From Gnetum montanum (taxonomy: Eukaryota; Streptophyta; Gnetopsida; Gnetales; Gnetaceae), in the NCBI GenBank assembly GCA_015680685.1, contig MNCI01001974.1, positions 80,620 to 111,192 of the forward strand: a stretch of DNA of 30,573 nt. Reading direction: 5' to 3'. The notes beneath the pieces were generated by a model. It saw only the letters and a list, made by a program, of their open reading frames with translations, had not been told where the DNA came from and did no database searches. Of the stretch, positions 18,476 through 29,110 are shown piece after piece; positions within the stretch are counted from its first letter, which is position 1, and the number at the start of each line of letters is the position of its first letter. Both the position numbers and the translations under genes were made by a program.

Positions 18476-20290
18476 TGGACCATGAGATCCACCACAAAGC
18501 TTGGACTACACTAAAGGAAATTGGGACTACGTTGTGCTAGCATAGTCCTAGGGTCCACCAGAGTCAATTTTGGTAGTAAAACTTACTTATTCCAATTTTT
18601 CAAACCTACTACACTTTAAGAAATTGGGACTTTAGGACTACACTAGGCTAGCATAGTCCACCTAAATTTGCCAAAAAAATTAATGAAAATTACTCAAGGT
18701 TCACTTTTAGGAGTCCTAGGCTCACCGGAGTCCAATGTAGTCCCTCCCAAGACTAGCATAGTCCACCTAAATTTAGCAAAAAAATTAATAAAAACAACTC
18801 AAAGTTCACAAGTCCTCGGCTCACTAGAGTCCAATTTAACAATAAAACTCATTTTTCCAATTCTTGGATCCTAACTACGGTAAGGGCTACACTAAGCTAG
18901 TGTAGTCCCTACTCCAGCCAAGCGTAGTCCACTTCATGATAGCTAAGACTGCCCAAAAACTAATAAAATTGATTCTTGAAAGAACCCAAAACACCATGAA
19001 ACTAACAAATAAGGCAAACCTAGCCACTTTTCACATTTGTCATGTACAAACACCAAATTTCACATTTGTCATGTACAAAAACCAAACAGCACTAGATGGG
19101 AAGTTGGAACTATGTTGGGTTAGGGTAGTTCCTGCCCAAGGAACTATGTTGGGTCAGTGTAGTTCTTGCCCAAGGTTTGTTGGGCTAGCGTAGTCCCTAC
19201 TCAAGCCAAGCGTAGTCCACTTCAAGCTAGCTAAGACTACCCAAAAACTAATAAAATTGATTCCCGAAACAACCCAAAACACCATGACCCCATGAAATTG
19301 ACAAATAATGCAAACCCAACCACTTTTGTACAAACACCAAACTGCACTAGATGGGAAGGTGGGACTATGTTGGGTCAGTGTAGTCCCTGCCCAAGGCCTA
19401 GCATAGTCCATACAAAAATGTTAAAATATACCAAGAATCATTGAAATCAACCTCCAAGAAACCCTAAAACTCCATTTAAAGCTATCTTACCATAGAACTT
19501 ACAACTTTTCACTATTTTTGATCATTCCAACATTGATTATGTTTGGGGAAAGTTGGGACTATGCTAGGCCAGCATAGTCTTTACCAATTCCCAATGTAGT
19601 CAACCAAAAAAATGATTAAAACATACCAAAAGTGATTTAAAACTAATATGGATAAACCCTAAAACCTTGTCTAAGCCGATTTGACTACAAAACTTGCATT
19701 TTTCTTACCATTTTTGACAACTTCCACCTTGACTACACTAGGGAAAGTTGGAACTACGTCGAGCCAATGTAGTCCCTACCCAGGCCTATCATACTCCATA
19801 AAAAATTCACCAAAATTTTTCAAAATAACCTAAATTCATTTTTGGTAAACCCTAGGGCTTTCTTAGAATCTCTTTTGACCATGAAAACCTCTTTTGAGCA
19901 TCCCAAGCTTAGACTATGCTAATGGGAAATTAGGACTACGCTAGTTTCGCATAGTCCCTTCCAAAGCCTAGCATAGAGTTAGACCAACGTAGCGTAGTCC
20001 CTTCTAGAGCCCAACGTAGTCTACATCTTGAATTTCAGACCAAGTCAAATTCAACCAAGAAAACACCCCAAGTCAAATTCAACCAAGAAAACACCTTTTT
20101 TAGTTGCAGGACCTTGCTGAGACCATCAAACACTAAAGTTGAGCCAAGATTCATTAGTTTTGAGTCTCAAAACCTTGACAATGTTGAGGAGAGATGGTAA
20201 CTACTCTGGGCCAACATAGTCACTCTCAAATCTGAGCATACTCACTCTCAAATCTAAGCATCCTCCACCCCAAGTTGCCCAAGTTTGACA
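18476..20290. repeat. Field of imperfect GGACTA...TAGTCC palindromes
   Basis: At least eight imperfect inverted repeats of about 25 bp recur, such as GGACTACACTAGG-CTAGCATAGTCC at 18635-18659, and further ones near 18525, 18890, 19185, 19375, 19555, 19745 and 19935. Between them lie filler sentences that also repeat (CCAAAAACTAATAAAATTGA at about 18955 and 19245). The part 18890-19140 is a diverged duplicate of 19185-19400. No coding sequence is credible. Confidence 0.8.
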
Positions 20291-20870
20291 ATAAAGGGAC
20301 CAAACTCACTCCTGACAAACCTTGGAACCTGTGAAGATCACCAAATTCATCACTTTTCATCCCAGATCTCTCAACCACACTAAGGCCAAGCCTAGCTACG
20401 TTGGCCCAACTTAGTCAAACAGTATAAGGCTCATTCAGGGTACAATCTCAATGCCAAAAAAATTGACTTGGAAACTCAGAATCCCATTCAGAACCAAATA
20501 CATTGAAAATTAACATAAAGCAAGCAAGCAAGCTTTAGCTAGTGCCATCAAGGTTACCCTAGAACTTGGTACCCAATCATTTTTGGTCTTGGACAAACCC
20601 ATCCTGCACCTACTCCTCGTATGCCATCAAGGCCATAACTTGCTTCAGAAACTTTCCTTCCTCCACTTTATACCCCAAAATTTCCATCCCCTTTAGGTAG
20701 CTTCACTATTTCAACAAGCTGTACATCCTGGTATGTCAAGAGTTTCAAACATGGCATCTCATGCAACCAAATGCCTATTGCATCACATATGCTACCTAGC
20801 AACTATGTTGGGCCATTGAATGCACCTCAGAACAAGCCCCCTTGTGAAGATGACTCTACCTACTAGGGAC
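20291..20870. other. Noncoding stretch, nothing recognised
   Basis: The text around 20390-20420 and 20800-20815 (ACGTTGGCCCAAC, ATGTTGGGCCATTG) echoes the palindrome field but no array is present. Confidence 0.5.
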
Positions 20871-21480
20871 ATCAAATGCCAGTTGCAAAAATAGAGAACA
20901 TGGATAGTCAAAACCATGATCCGTTTTCACCAACTTCCATTACCTCTGAACAGGCACAAAGGAATCAAAACCAAAGACAGATCTTTATTAAATTTAACCA
21001 GCAACTACAAACCGTAACATTGATCAAAATGAAAAGACAATTAGCAGCTACAAGAGTTGCAATCTTACCTGCAACATACAGCAAAAAAGGAGTATTAGTA
21101 GCAATATGTCAGTATTTCAGTGTGACAGTAAATAAGACTAGTTTGCATCCATGCAGAACTGGCCATGTGTGGTAAAAAAACAAAATAATTCGACCCAGTA
21201 CTCAATTATTTTGATGTAAAATAGCCAGGTCTGAAATCCAACTGGGAGGATGATACATTCACTTGGAAATCACATTTGAGACAAAGTTCTGAATTAAAAA
21301 CATAATACAACTCCGTGTATGAGGATACAACACAGCCACTTTCCACCTTATATCACATCAACTTTTCCAAATACCAGGAGCTCCTGCGTTCAGTTTAAAA
21401 AATTAAAAAAGAATGGTTAGTTTAACCTCATACTATTTTTAGCAAACTTGTAAACACTTTTCAATGCATCTGCAAACAAA
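20871..21480. other. Possible 3' flank of the lectin remnant; unrecognised ORF on plus
   Basis: A 99-codon plus-strand frame (20876-21175, starting MPVAKIENMDSQNHDPFSP) is Gln/Asn/Thr-rich and unrecognised. The stretch lies just downstream of the minus-strand lectin remnant, so it could be its 3' untranslated region. Confidence 0.3.
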
Positions 21481-21488
21481 TCTTACAG

Positions 21489-21783
21489 TTGAAAGGTAGC
21501 ACCCTCCACTTCTGGTTGATCTGTTTCTTCCACTCAAAGCGAATGAGCTCATTGGCATCATGGATACCACCATTGTGGCTATCTGCCTACTTAGCATCCA
21601 TGTTGAGGTGGATGTTGTTCACAGCCCTCAGGCACTGGTACCCATTTCCAACATCTGCACTCAGGGTGCACAAAATGGAGTTGTCTGGCTTCTCATAACT
21701 GTACTCCTTCAGTAAAATCTGCTCACCAAGAAAATAGTCAAAATTCCACTTCCTATCCTTGACAAAAAGACTGAAGCTTTTTC
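21489..21783 (-). pseudogene. EULS: Euonymus-type (EUL) lectin domain fragment, one stop
   Basis: One minus-strand frame of about 97 codons reads like the second half of a EUL domain, the ricin-B-like fold of plant EULS nucleocytoplasmic lectins. Recognisable landmarks in order are FSLFVKDRKW, EYSYEKPDNSILCTLSADVG, NGYQCLRAVNNIHLNMDA, GGIHDANELIRFEWKK and NQKWRVLPF, matching family patterns as I remember them (VNNI-LN-DA, GG-HDG, EW-NQ-W-P). A TAG at 21589-21587 interrupts the region just after LNMDAK, where the family usually has an FHGDK-type loop. The N-terminal half of the domain is not visible upstream. It would have bound mannosylated or galactosylated glycans; here it is a remnant. Confidence 0.72.
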
Positions 21784-21947
21784 ACGGGAGAATCCAAAAC
21801 AAAATAGCCCCGTTCATTTGCAATGCTAATGAGATATCACATGTATAAAGAACAAATCATGGAGGGGATGATATCACCAAACATGAATACACATAAGAAT
21901 GATAGATACAAACAAAAGAAAATCTAGGGCAAAACAGTGGAATCCCA

Positions 21948-22226
21948 TCAAATAAGCCCTGAGCACCAGTAAAAAGGAAAATGGAGATAATTCTGTATGT
22001 ATTCAGTATAGTGCATTGCCAAAAATGATAGAACTAGAGCAAACGCAAGTAATTCTACAGAGGAAAGAGCTACGACTTGAAGAGACAACACAGATCCTAT
22101 CTCCATTGATGGACTTGGAGATGATGCAGATTCATGCGCTGTCGCTGCTACTGTTGTTGACAAAAGCCCTGTCATTACAACAGCTGCCACAATACCCATG
22201 AACAAGATTCTACTGTTTCCTGCCAT
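21948..22226 (-). CDS. Arabinogalactan-peptide-like protein, 92 codons
   Basis: The minus-strand frame starts at ATG 22226 (MAGNSRILFMGIVAAVVMTG) and is intact to TGA. Residues 1-29 look like a signal peptide with a hydrophobic core and an Ala-rich cleavage region (TTVAATA). A short Ser/Pro/Ala-rich middle follows (SASSPSPS, about residues 33-41), then a hydrophobic stretch (VVALSSVELLAFALVLSFLA, about 50-70) like a GPI-attachment signal. This layout is that of AG peptides, small cell-surface proteoglycans whose Pro residues are hydroxylated and glycosylated. The tail after the hydrophobic stretch (about 20 residues) is longer than usual. Only two or three SP/AP dipeptides are present. It could be a live gene or a decayed duplicate with an altered C-terminus. 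Confidence 0.55.
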   Translation of the reverse strand: MAGNSRILFMGIVAAVVMTGLLSTTVAATAHESASSPSPSMEIGSVLSLQVVALSSVELLAFALVLSFLAMHYTEYIQNYLHFPFYWCSGLI

Positions 22227-22339
22227 TTCTTGAGAAAGATGAACCAGAATGGATGAATGAAACCCAGAAAAATTGAAATGACAAACACAACAAAATTCTG
22301 GTTATGAAATAGAAAAATGAAATGAATCGATATGGAATG

Positions 22340-22635
22340 AACTAGTTCAGATAATCAGCGTGATATCCAGCTTCCCCATCATGCGCTCCTGTAGCGGTGC
22401 CATTGAAACCCTCGGCACTACCATCGGCCGCATGGCCTTTCATCCTTGCTGCCATGAACATGCACCAATCCTCGTCTGCCACGGTAAGAAACCATCACTA
22501 CAGCCACGCAAGTGTGTCCTCCTCACTAGCACGAAACCCTTGTGTGCGTTGTCTATGCCCCTAAGATTTGCTGCTCTTCACTGAACCGTGCCTTTGTCCT
22601 TGCCCAGCTGCGCCAGCCTCAAAGTAGGTCGTGCT
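22340..22635 (+). other. GC-richer segment upstream of the YSL remnant
   Basis: The base composition is richer in C and G than its surroundings and a frame of 74 codons (22360-22584) stays open, but the translation has no YSL or other motif. It does not supply the missing N-terminal half of the transporter. Confidence 0.35.
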
Positions 22636-22639
22636 GGGT

Positions 22640-23590
22640 ATCAACAACATAAGAGAAGAGGGCAACTCCCTGTGGCAAATTCCGACATCAACAATCCAGC
22701 TCCTGATGAATCTCAGCAATCACTGGTTGAAAGGAAGCATAATGAGATCTTCATGAAGGGCAGCATACCATTTCACGTTGCTGCAATAGCATATGTAGTA
22801 CTGGCTACCATATCAACAGGGATAATGCCCAAGATATTTCACCAAGTGAAGTGGTACTATGTCCTTTCAGGATAGGTAGCAGCACTGATTCTAGGGTTTT
22901 TCAATTCATATGGGTGTGGTTTGACAGCTTGGAGCTTGGCATCAAACTATGGAAAGCCAGGGCTTTTCATATTTGCAACATGGGCAGGGAGTGATGGGGG
23001 CGTCTGTGCAGGCTTGACATTAATGGGTGTCATGACGGTAATTATGAACATTGCATCAGACCAATGTCCTCACCTAGATCCATGTTTGCTAGCCAAATTA
23101 TTGGTACTACAATGGGCTGCATTCTAGCCCATTTTACCTTCTCGATGTTTTGGATAGCATTTGACATTGGAGTTTTCAAAGAATACCCAGCACCATATGC
23201 AGCCATTTACAGACAAATGGCTTTGATTGGAATTGATGGGTCCTCTGCTCTGCCCAAGCACTATCTTTAGCTTTGCTATGATTTCTTTGCCTTTGCAGTG
23301 ATCACAAATCTCATAAAAGATTTTGTACCCAAGAAGGTGTCAGCTTTCATGCCCATTCCCATGGCAATGTCCATTCTTTTTTACATTGGTCCATATTTCA
23401 CCATTGACATGGTTGTGGGCACTGTGATTGTATTTGTGTGGACAAAATTGAACAAACCTAGAGCAGATCTTTTGGTTCTTGCTGTGGCCTCGGGTTTGAC
23501 CTATGGGGATAGACTCTGGACTCTTCCTTCTGCAATTCTTGCACTGGTTGAAAAGATGACATTCCTATCAAAAACAAATGTTGTTGTTCT
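22640..23590 (+). pseudogene. YSL: Yellow-stripe-like (YSL) metal-nicotianamine transporter, C-terminal half, broken
   Basis: About 310 codons match the C-terminal half of plant YSL proteins of the OPT family, plasma or vacuolar membrane carriers of metal-nicotianamine or phytosiderophore complexes. Landmarks in order: [126 protein letters not shown]. Breaks: TAG at 22873-22875; a shift from frame 1 to frame 3 near 23060, where about a dozen residues expected between IASD and SPRSM are lost; and TAG at 23268-23270. No intron is seen in this span. Family proteins are about 650-700 residues, and the N-terminal half is missing. Several hydrophobic segments correspond to the last membrane helices. 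Confidence 0.9.
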
Positions 23591-23836
23591 ACTCCAGCTT
23601 TGAAGAGAACTCATGCTCTTCTAGTTCTCTACACCGTGGTTTTGGTAGCTGTTTCATGGACTTTGACAGCATCCCTCCCCTTGTCACCTCCCCTTGTCGT
23701 CTCCTCCTATGCAGCATTTGACTTGCGATAACGACTTTCCATAGCCTACATTCACAGGCAGTGACACACGTGCCACCATGTAAGAGCATACATTCTAAAA
23801 AGTAATCCATGCCTTTGACATTTGTTTGCTAAGTGT
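23591..23836. other. Noncoding flank after the YSL remnant
   Basis: Nothing recognised; frames on the minus strand here are shadows of the YSL end and its flank. Confidence 0.5.
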
Positions 23837-24046
23837 CTAATGGCCCCCTAAAGATGGTAGAGGATGATCAAATTCAGTTGGCTTATATGGTTCATACAGA
23901 TTTATAACCTGGTTTGATATTTTGACCTTCATATCATAGGCAACTTCATCTTCATTATGATCAAACATCCCCTGGCCAAAATAGTTTACTAGTTCAATTC
24001 TTCTCCTTGTTAGATATGGAGGCAAACTTGGCCTTGCTTAGATGCA
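23837..24046 (-). pseudogene. Unrecognised coding-like fragment
   Basis: The minus-strand frame, which can be extended upstream of its ATG (24025) to about 24046 (SKARPSL), reads smoothly with protein-like composition: PPYLTRRRIELVNYFGQGMF, then EDEVAYDMKVKISNQ and YEPYKPTEFDHPLPSLGGH. There is no stop for about 70 codons in AT-rich DNA. It may be a displaced exon of a host gene or a piece of a retroelement. I do not recognise the family. Confidence 0.3.
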
Positions 24047-24494
24047 AAGTGTCACTATTGTTGCTACTCTTTCAAATGTAAATCACTCATCATGAGTAGG
24101 GGGTTGTTTAAGATGATAAAAAAGATGATAAGCATCAATAGGTACAAGGATGTCTTCTACACAACAATTGGGTCAATCATGAAAATAATGGCTAGAATTC
24201 CTAGCATCACCTAAACATGTCTTAAAAGGCCATTATGCATCCCATCATGCTCTTTGTATCAACTAAAAAGAAAAGGCCAACAACAACAATAATAATAATA
24301 GTAAATTAAAATTAAAATTAAAAAATTTTAAATTTAATTTATGTTAGATTAAATACTATTTTTTCCTTGTCTATTTTACCTTGTTTGTCATATTTTATTC
24401 TATTTTTACCTTGACTTTACTTTGTTATAACTTTATTTTACCTTCTTTTACCAAGTTTTACCTTGCTTTCACCTCAAAGTGATCCAACCTAGTC

Positions 24495-24572
24495 AAATAG
24501 GTCTCACACCATGACCCACCAAGGCCTACAACNTAAATAGGTCTCACACCATGACCCACTAAGGCCTACAAC
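24495..24572 (+). repeat. 38-bp duplication flanking an N
   Basis: The 38 bases 24495-24532 (starting AAATAGGTCTCACACC) recur at 24535-24572 with one difference (C/T), separated only by N (24533) and T. This looks like two overlapping contig ends placed side by side. Confidence 0.85.
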
Positions 24573-25306
24573 TGGTAATCTTATGGCCCACTAAGGCCTT
24601 AAACTGGCAAAAGTATGACCATGTTTGACTTTCATTACTTTGTATTTTCTTGTAGTCTTTGTTAACGTTACTTGGATGCTTGTATGATCTTTGTTTCAAC
24701 ATGTTGTCTCATTTATGCATTATTACCATAGTGTTTTGCATTATTGTTGGCATTATTTTAAAGGTTTTATCAATTTTTTAATTATTTTATGATGCAGGTG
24801 CCACTTGATATGCTTATGTTGTCATGCAAGATTAAGCTAGGAGGATGAGGAAGCAAACTCCACTAGCCTTAAAGCCTAAGTAAACCCCTGTCATGATGTT
24901 GTTAAACCAAGTTGACCTTAAATATCCAAACCTTGATCTTTGAAACCATTGCACCATATAGCTATAACACCTTAAAGTAGCCCAATAACCATTCACCTTG
25001 AAACTAGAAACATGATAGAGGGTCCCCTAGCTGAAATTCCCATCTAAACCATGATGGTGAGGAGAAAACACATAGGACGAAGTTCCTCACTAGAACTCAA
25101 GCTTTCTCATGACCTCATCAAGCCCTTGCAATGCAAAATTAAAGCCATTACATAGCCCTGATTATGCCTAACACTCACAAGTGTTCTTGTAGTGTTGCTT
25201 ACTTTTGTTGACAGGTTGCAAAGAATGACTAATGTTGATGATTTCGATGGTCTGCAATAAGCAAGCCTACAAGACAACATTTGCATGAAAAAGGGACATA
25301 TTTCTA

Positions 25307-25430
25307 TAGCCTACCAAGGCCTTAAACTGGCATTAATGACCTACCAAGGCCTTAAACTAGCAACACAGCCTAGCAAGGCCTTAAATTGGTAACATGGTCT
25401 ACCAAGGCCTTAAACTAGAAATACATGTAA
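25307..25430 (+). repeat. Array of four 30-bp units
   Basis: Four head-to-tail units of the form AGCCTACCAAGGCCTTAAAC plus TGGCATTAA, the counterpart of the six-unit array at 14441-14615. Confidence 0.85.
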
Positions 25431-26629
25431 CTTTTGGTGACTTGGTTTTCTAACTATTCTACATAGCCTTATGTATTTCATTGTAACAACATGATTTCTT
25501 TTCTTGATTTTCCTCTTGGAGTTGTGTTTGCAAGGTGAAGCCTAGAGTCATCGTAAAGGTGCAACTCATCATGGTGGCAAGTCACCACATGATCTCAATG
25601 TGCAACATTCGGTGAGTTTTTCCTACAAAGCCAAGAGTACTTGTTCCACATCATTTCCATTACTATTCCCTTGATCCGAACCTCACAACTTGGATATAAC
25701 CTTCCTTACCTTGGATGATAATGTTGATTGATGTTTAGTACTCATGCACATATGGCCATATGATATCTCTTCGTAATGCTCAACTATCAAGTTCATTGAA
25801 TGTGACACAATTCATTCAATGGGAAACCATCTATTCCATTAAGTGGAACACATCTCACTTGATGGAAAAACTAAATCAAAGTTGGGTTGGGCAAGGGAAA
25901 CCCAATAAAGGTTTCACTCCTAAAAAACAAAAGGGGAAAGAAATTTTCAAGAAGCCAAGTGGCAATGCAATTGAAAGGACATATCAATGGCTCCAAGCAT
26001 ACAAAGGTAGGATACTAATGGTTGAATTAACCATGGAGTGAGGTGTTGGTTTCTCAAATGCATCTGCTGAGAGAACCATACTTTAAAACACAAAGTGTGA
26101 AGCCCAAATGGATTGACCAGTATGTCCATGCCCCATTGTAGCCATGATGTTAATTATTGGGATGCATTGTTAACCTTCATGACCATTTCCTTACAACCTC
26201 ACTACCATTTCACGATCATAACCTTCTCCCATAATCACAAACACTCTTGAGCATGGTTCGACACTATTGAACCAAGCATGGAAAGGAAACGTTAGTGATG
26301 GACCTACAATGGTTTTTTATATTCTTTGTTGATGTCTCTTGGGTTAATCCTCCAAACATTAACAAACAAAGGCCAATGAAACACCATCAAATTTTATGTT
26401 GCAACCTTTATTTTTCAACTTGGGGTAAGGGCTCATTGTAATGTGAGATGTGTAGACTAGGAGCTACCATCTTGCATACTTCAGCTTTTTGAAACCAAGA
26501 AATGCTTCAAAAGTTGTTATTTCCTTACTTCCTAGGTAGAAAAGGGTACCCCATGTCCATATTTAGGCTTGGGAAGGCCAAAAATTCCTTTGGAATGGCT
26601 ACAATTGACATTCCATTTGTTTCTATAGC

Positions 26630-27200
26630 ATTATAACCCCAACTACGCTAGAGCCATTTTTGGTAGTCATAGTAACTACATTTTTAGTAGTCATAGTAAC
26701 TACATTTTTAATAGTCATAGTATCTAACGTAGTCATGACTAAGACCCAGTAGTAGTGCAACATTAGGACTGTTGGAATTTTCATTTTTGCAACAGCAACT
26801 AGCATTATCATCCCAAGTCAACAATAGCTAGTGTAGATAGCATTCTTCACCAGGCATGGCACTTCCTAATGGATCCCACCACTTCCCTAGTTTCTAACTT
26901 TTTGCATACTTTCCACCACTTTTGCAATTTTTCATCAACCTCAACATAGTTCACTAATGCCAACATAGTAGGAATATTGTCAACATAGTCACAAAACTCC
27001 ATTTACTATTTATAGTAACCAAATGGGTTTTGTAGCTAAAGCCCATTCCAGACTTACTATAAATGATAGCTATGTTGACAATAGATCACTGTTGAGCACT
27101 ACTAGTGTAGTCACAAAAGTCTATTTACAACAATAGCAACTACACTAATAGTAGGTAACCAACTACATTGGTAGTAGATGATCATTGCAACCCACAATCA
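26630..27200. repeat. GTAGTCATAGTAACTAC inverted-repeat-rich region
   Basis: A motif of the form GTAGTCATAGTAACTAC with TTTTTA linkers occurs in tandem at 26655-26735, and related ACTAC/GTAG pairs with CAACATAGT words continue to 27200. It is reminiscent of the palindrome field at 18476-20290 but not the same sequence. No gene. Confidence 0.65.
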
Positions 27201-27660
27201 TTGTCAATTTTTTAGTAATCAATGGAAATCAATGGCAGTCCCAAAAATGGAAACCCTACCTTATAAAAATCCAATGTTGATACCATTTTTGGTTTTCAAC
27301 TTTTGACAGTTTTGACATTCACATCTATTTTGAATTTTTTCACTTTGACATTTCTAGAATTGTTGGTACTAACATCGTTTTCCATTGTCCATAATCATTT
27401 TTGCAACCCCACTACATTTTTTGGTAGTAGAAACTAGCATTATGCTAGGCATAGAGATCCTCATGTGGCTTCCATTGCATCCAAAAGTGTAATCCCATTT
27501 CCAATCCCATGTTATAGATCTACTGAAAATTGATGAGAAGTTACTGAAAATCGAAGCTGGGAAGAAACTGGATTCTAGAGGCAACCTTCTCCAGCAGACT
27601 TCAAGCTTTAGTGAGCAACTTCCTATGCCATTGGCACAAGCCTATACATCATGAATCTAA
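27201..27660. other. Noncoding stretch, nothing recognised
   Basis: AT-rich DNA with CATTTTTG-like words; the minus-strand frame at 27584-27369 has no known motif. Confidence 0.5.
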
Positions 27661-27729
27661 TTCTTTTATTTATTTTTATAAATTTCATTGTTCATGTTGT
27701 GTAATTTTTAGTTTCCAATTCTATTTTTG

Positions 27730-27895
27730 CACTATTTTAGTAACTATAATTCCATTTCCATTTCCATTTTCAAGGCCATTTCCATTTTTTATTATTATTC
27801 TTGTTTCCATTTTCATTTACGTTTATATTTCTATTTTCATTTTTAATTTCATCTATGGTCATGTTTATATTTTTGAAGCCATTTTCATTTATGTT
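27730..27895 (+). repeat. TTCCATTT/TTTCATTT simple-sequence tract
   Basis: About twenty imperfect copies of TTCCATTT or TTTTCATTTA make a low-complexity tract. The open frame across it (27611-27901) is an artefact of the repeat. Confidence 0.85.
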
Positions 27896-27899
27896 ATGT

Positions 27900-28345
27900 A
27901 AGTCCTTAGGTGACTGGCAAGACTGTCTAGGACACCCTAAGTCCCATTTTTCGAAGGCCCTTGGGATTTGAGGTTAAAACTATTCTAACACTCGAATCTT
28001 TTGGTTTTCCCATTCTAGAAAACTGAGATTTCTAGCTCCAACACCATGTGCTAGCTACCCATGCTCTATTTGTTGTCGTTGATCTTGCCACATTAGCTAG
28101 TGTGATTACTACAAACGTCAACCATGTTGGAGCCATGCTATCTACTGTGGTTGCCAAAAATGGAAACCATGCTAGGGCCACGTTGGCTTAGCATGGTCTC
28201 TAGAAATAGTCAAACCCTCACTGGCCCATGCTAGCCAGTGTGGTTTATACCACATAGTCAACACCCTCCACCATGCTAACCTCCCATCATTACGCATTAA
28301 CTTAATTTTTCACTAGCATGTTTGGCATGGTCTTTTTGTGCTACA
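27900..28345. repeat. CCATGCTAGCC-type inverted-repeat-rich region
   Basis: From 28100 the words CATGCTAGCCAGTGTGG, GCTAGGGCCACGTTGG and TTAGCATGG recur in both orientations, forming short imperfect palindromes around GCTAGC. No gene. Confidence 0.55.
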
Positions 28346-28960
28346 CAACTTATTAGTAACATGAAAATATGAAAATATATAGATATATGCATGTAATGTG
28401 AATAGGATCACTAGTGTCCAACTACTTGCACCTTGGCTGTGGGGTGGTTCCATTGCACCTACGTAGTGTTGTGCGCTACACACCATTGCTCCAGAACAAG
28501 TTCACAGAAACATTTTGCTACATGGACATTTGCAAACTCTGTGTCAAGGTGTAGTTTCTCTAAATAAGGCCACCAATGTGAAGCATTGACAATTATGGTA
28601 ATGGTAGAATGATTATGAATTTTTGGGTGACTCTAACATACCTAGTACAACTAACTTACAAGACCGCTATGGTGGTGTTCCAGAGCACTATAAAGTATCC
28701 ACATGCATTCATGGTAGGGATTGAGATTTGTTATAATGTAATAGGGATTTGAGGCCTGTGACTACTAACATTCTAGGTTGTTTTTGAGCACATAAATGCT
28801 TTGGAGCCATCATTGATAAATTATTTCCTAGCCCTCGATGATGATTTGTGGTGCCCGGCACTCTCTAGCATTTCATCATCCTCAACATTCTCCATCATTA
28901 AAAAATATTTCATAGTAGAATTTCTTTATTGTTTATGACCATCAAAAATCCCACATTGGA
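28346..28960. other. Noncoding stretch, nothing recognised
   Basis: Begins with an ATGAAAATATGAAAATATATAG run; otherwise no repeat or gene was seen. Confidence 0.5.
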
Positions 28961-29110
28961 TTTGCCCACACTAGTGGTCTCCCTTCTCCATCCACATTGG
29001 GGTCACATTGTCCAATGTGGCTCTAGCATGGGTAAAACATAAGCACCCCTCATACCCCTCATCCACGTTGGAATAATGTTGCCTAGCATGGCCCTACGTG
29101 GTTGGGGGGT
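28961..29110. repeat. CCACATTGG...CCAATGTGG palindrome cluster
   Basis: CCACATTGGGGTCACATTG-TCCAATGTGG (28991-29019) and CACGTTGGAATAATGTTG with GCATGGCCCTACGTGG (29053-29101) are imperfect inverted repeats, similar in layout to the other palindrome fields. Confidence 0.55.

Larger units (their letters stand above)
24283..26615 (+). repeat. Noncoding repeat family, copy 2 (least interrupted)
   Basis: It begins in an AT-rich AATAATAATAGTAAATTAA run. The first 320 bp match 29795-30050 (CATATTTTATTCTATTTTTACC, then AGTTTTACC). The part 25285-26615 matches 14420-15825 in the same order. It includes the 30-bp unit arrays at 24490-24610 and 25307-25430. No ORF has a recognisable motif. No LTR or terminal inverted repeat was found at the ends. 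Confidence 0.72.

Noticed and set aside
27611-27901. 96-codon Phe/Ile-rich ORF
   Set aside because: It runs across a TTCCATTT simple-sequence tract.
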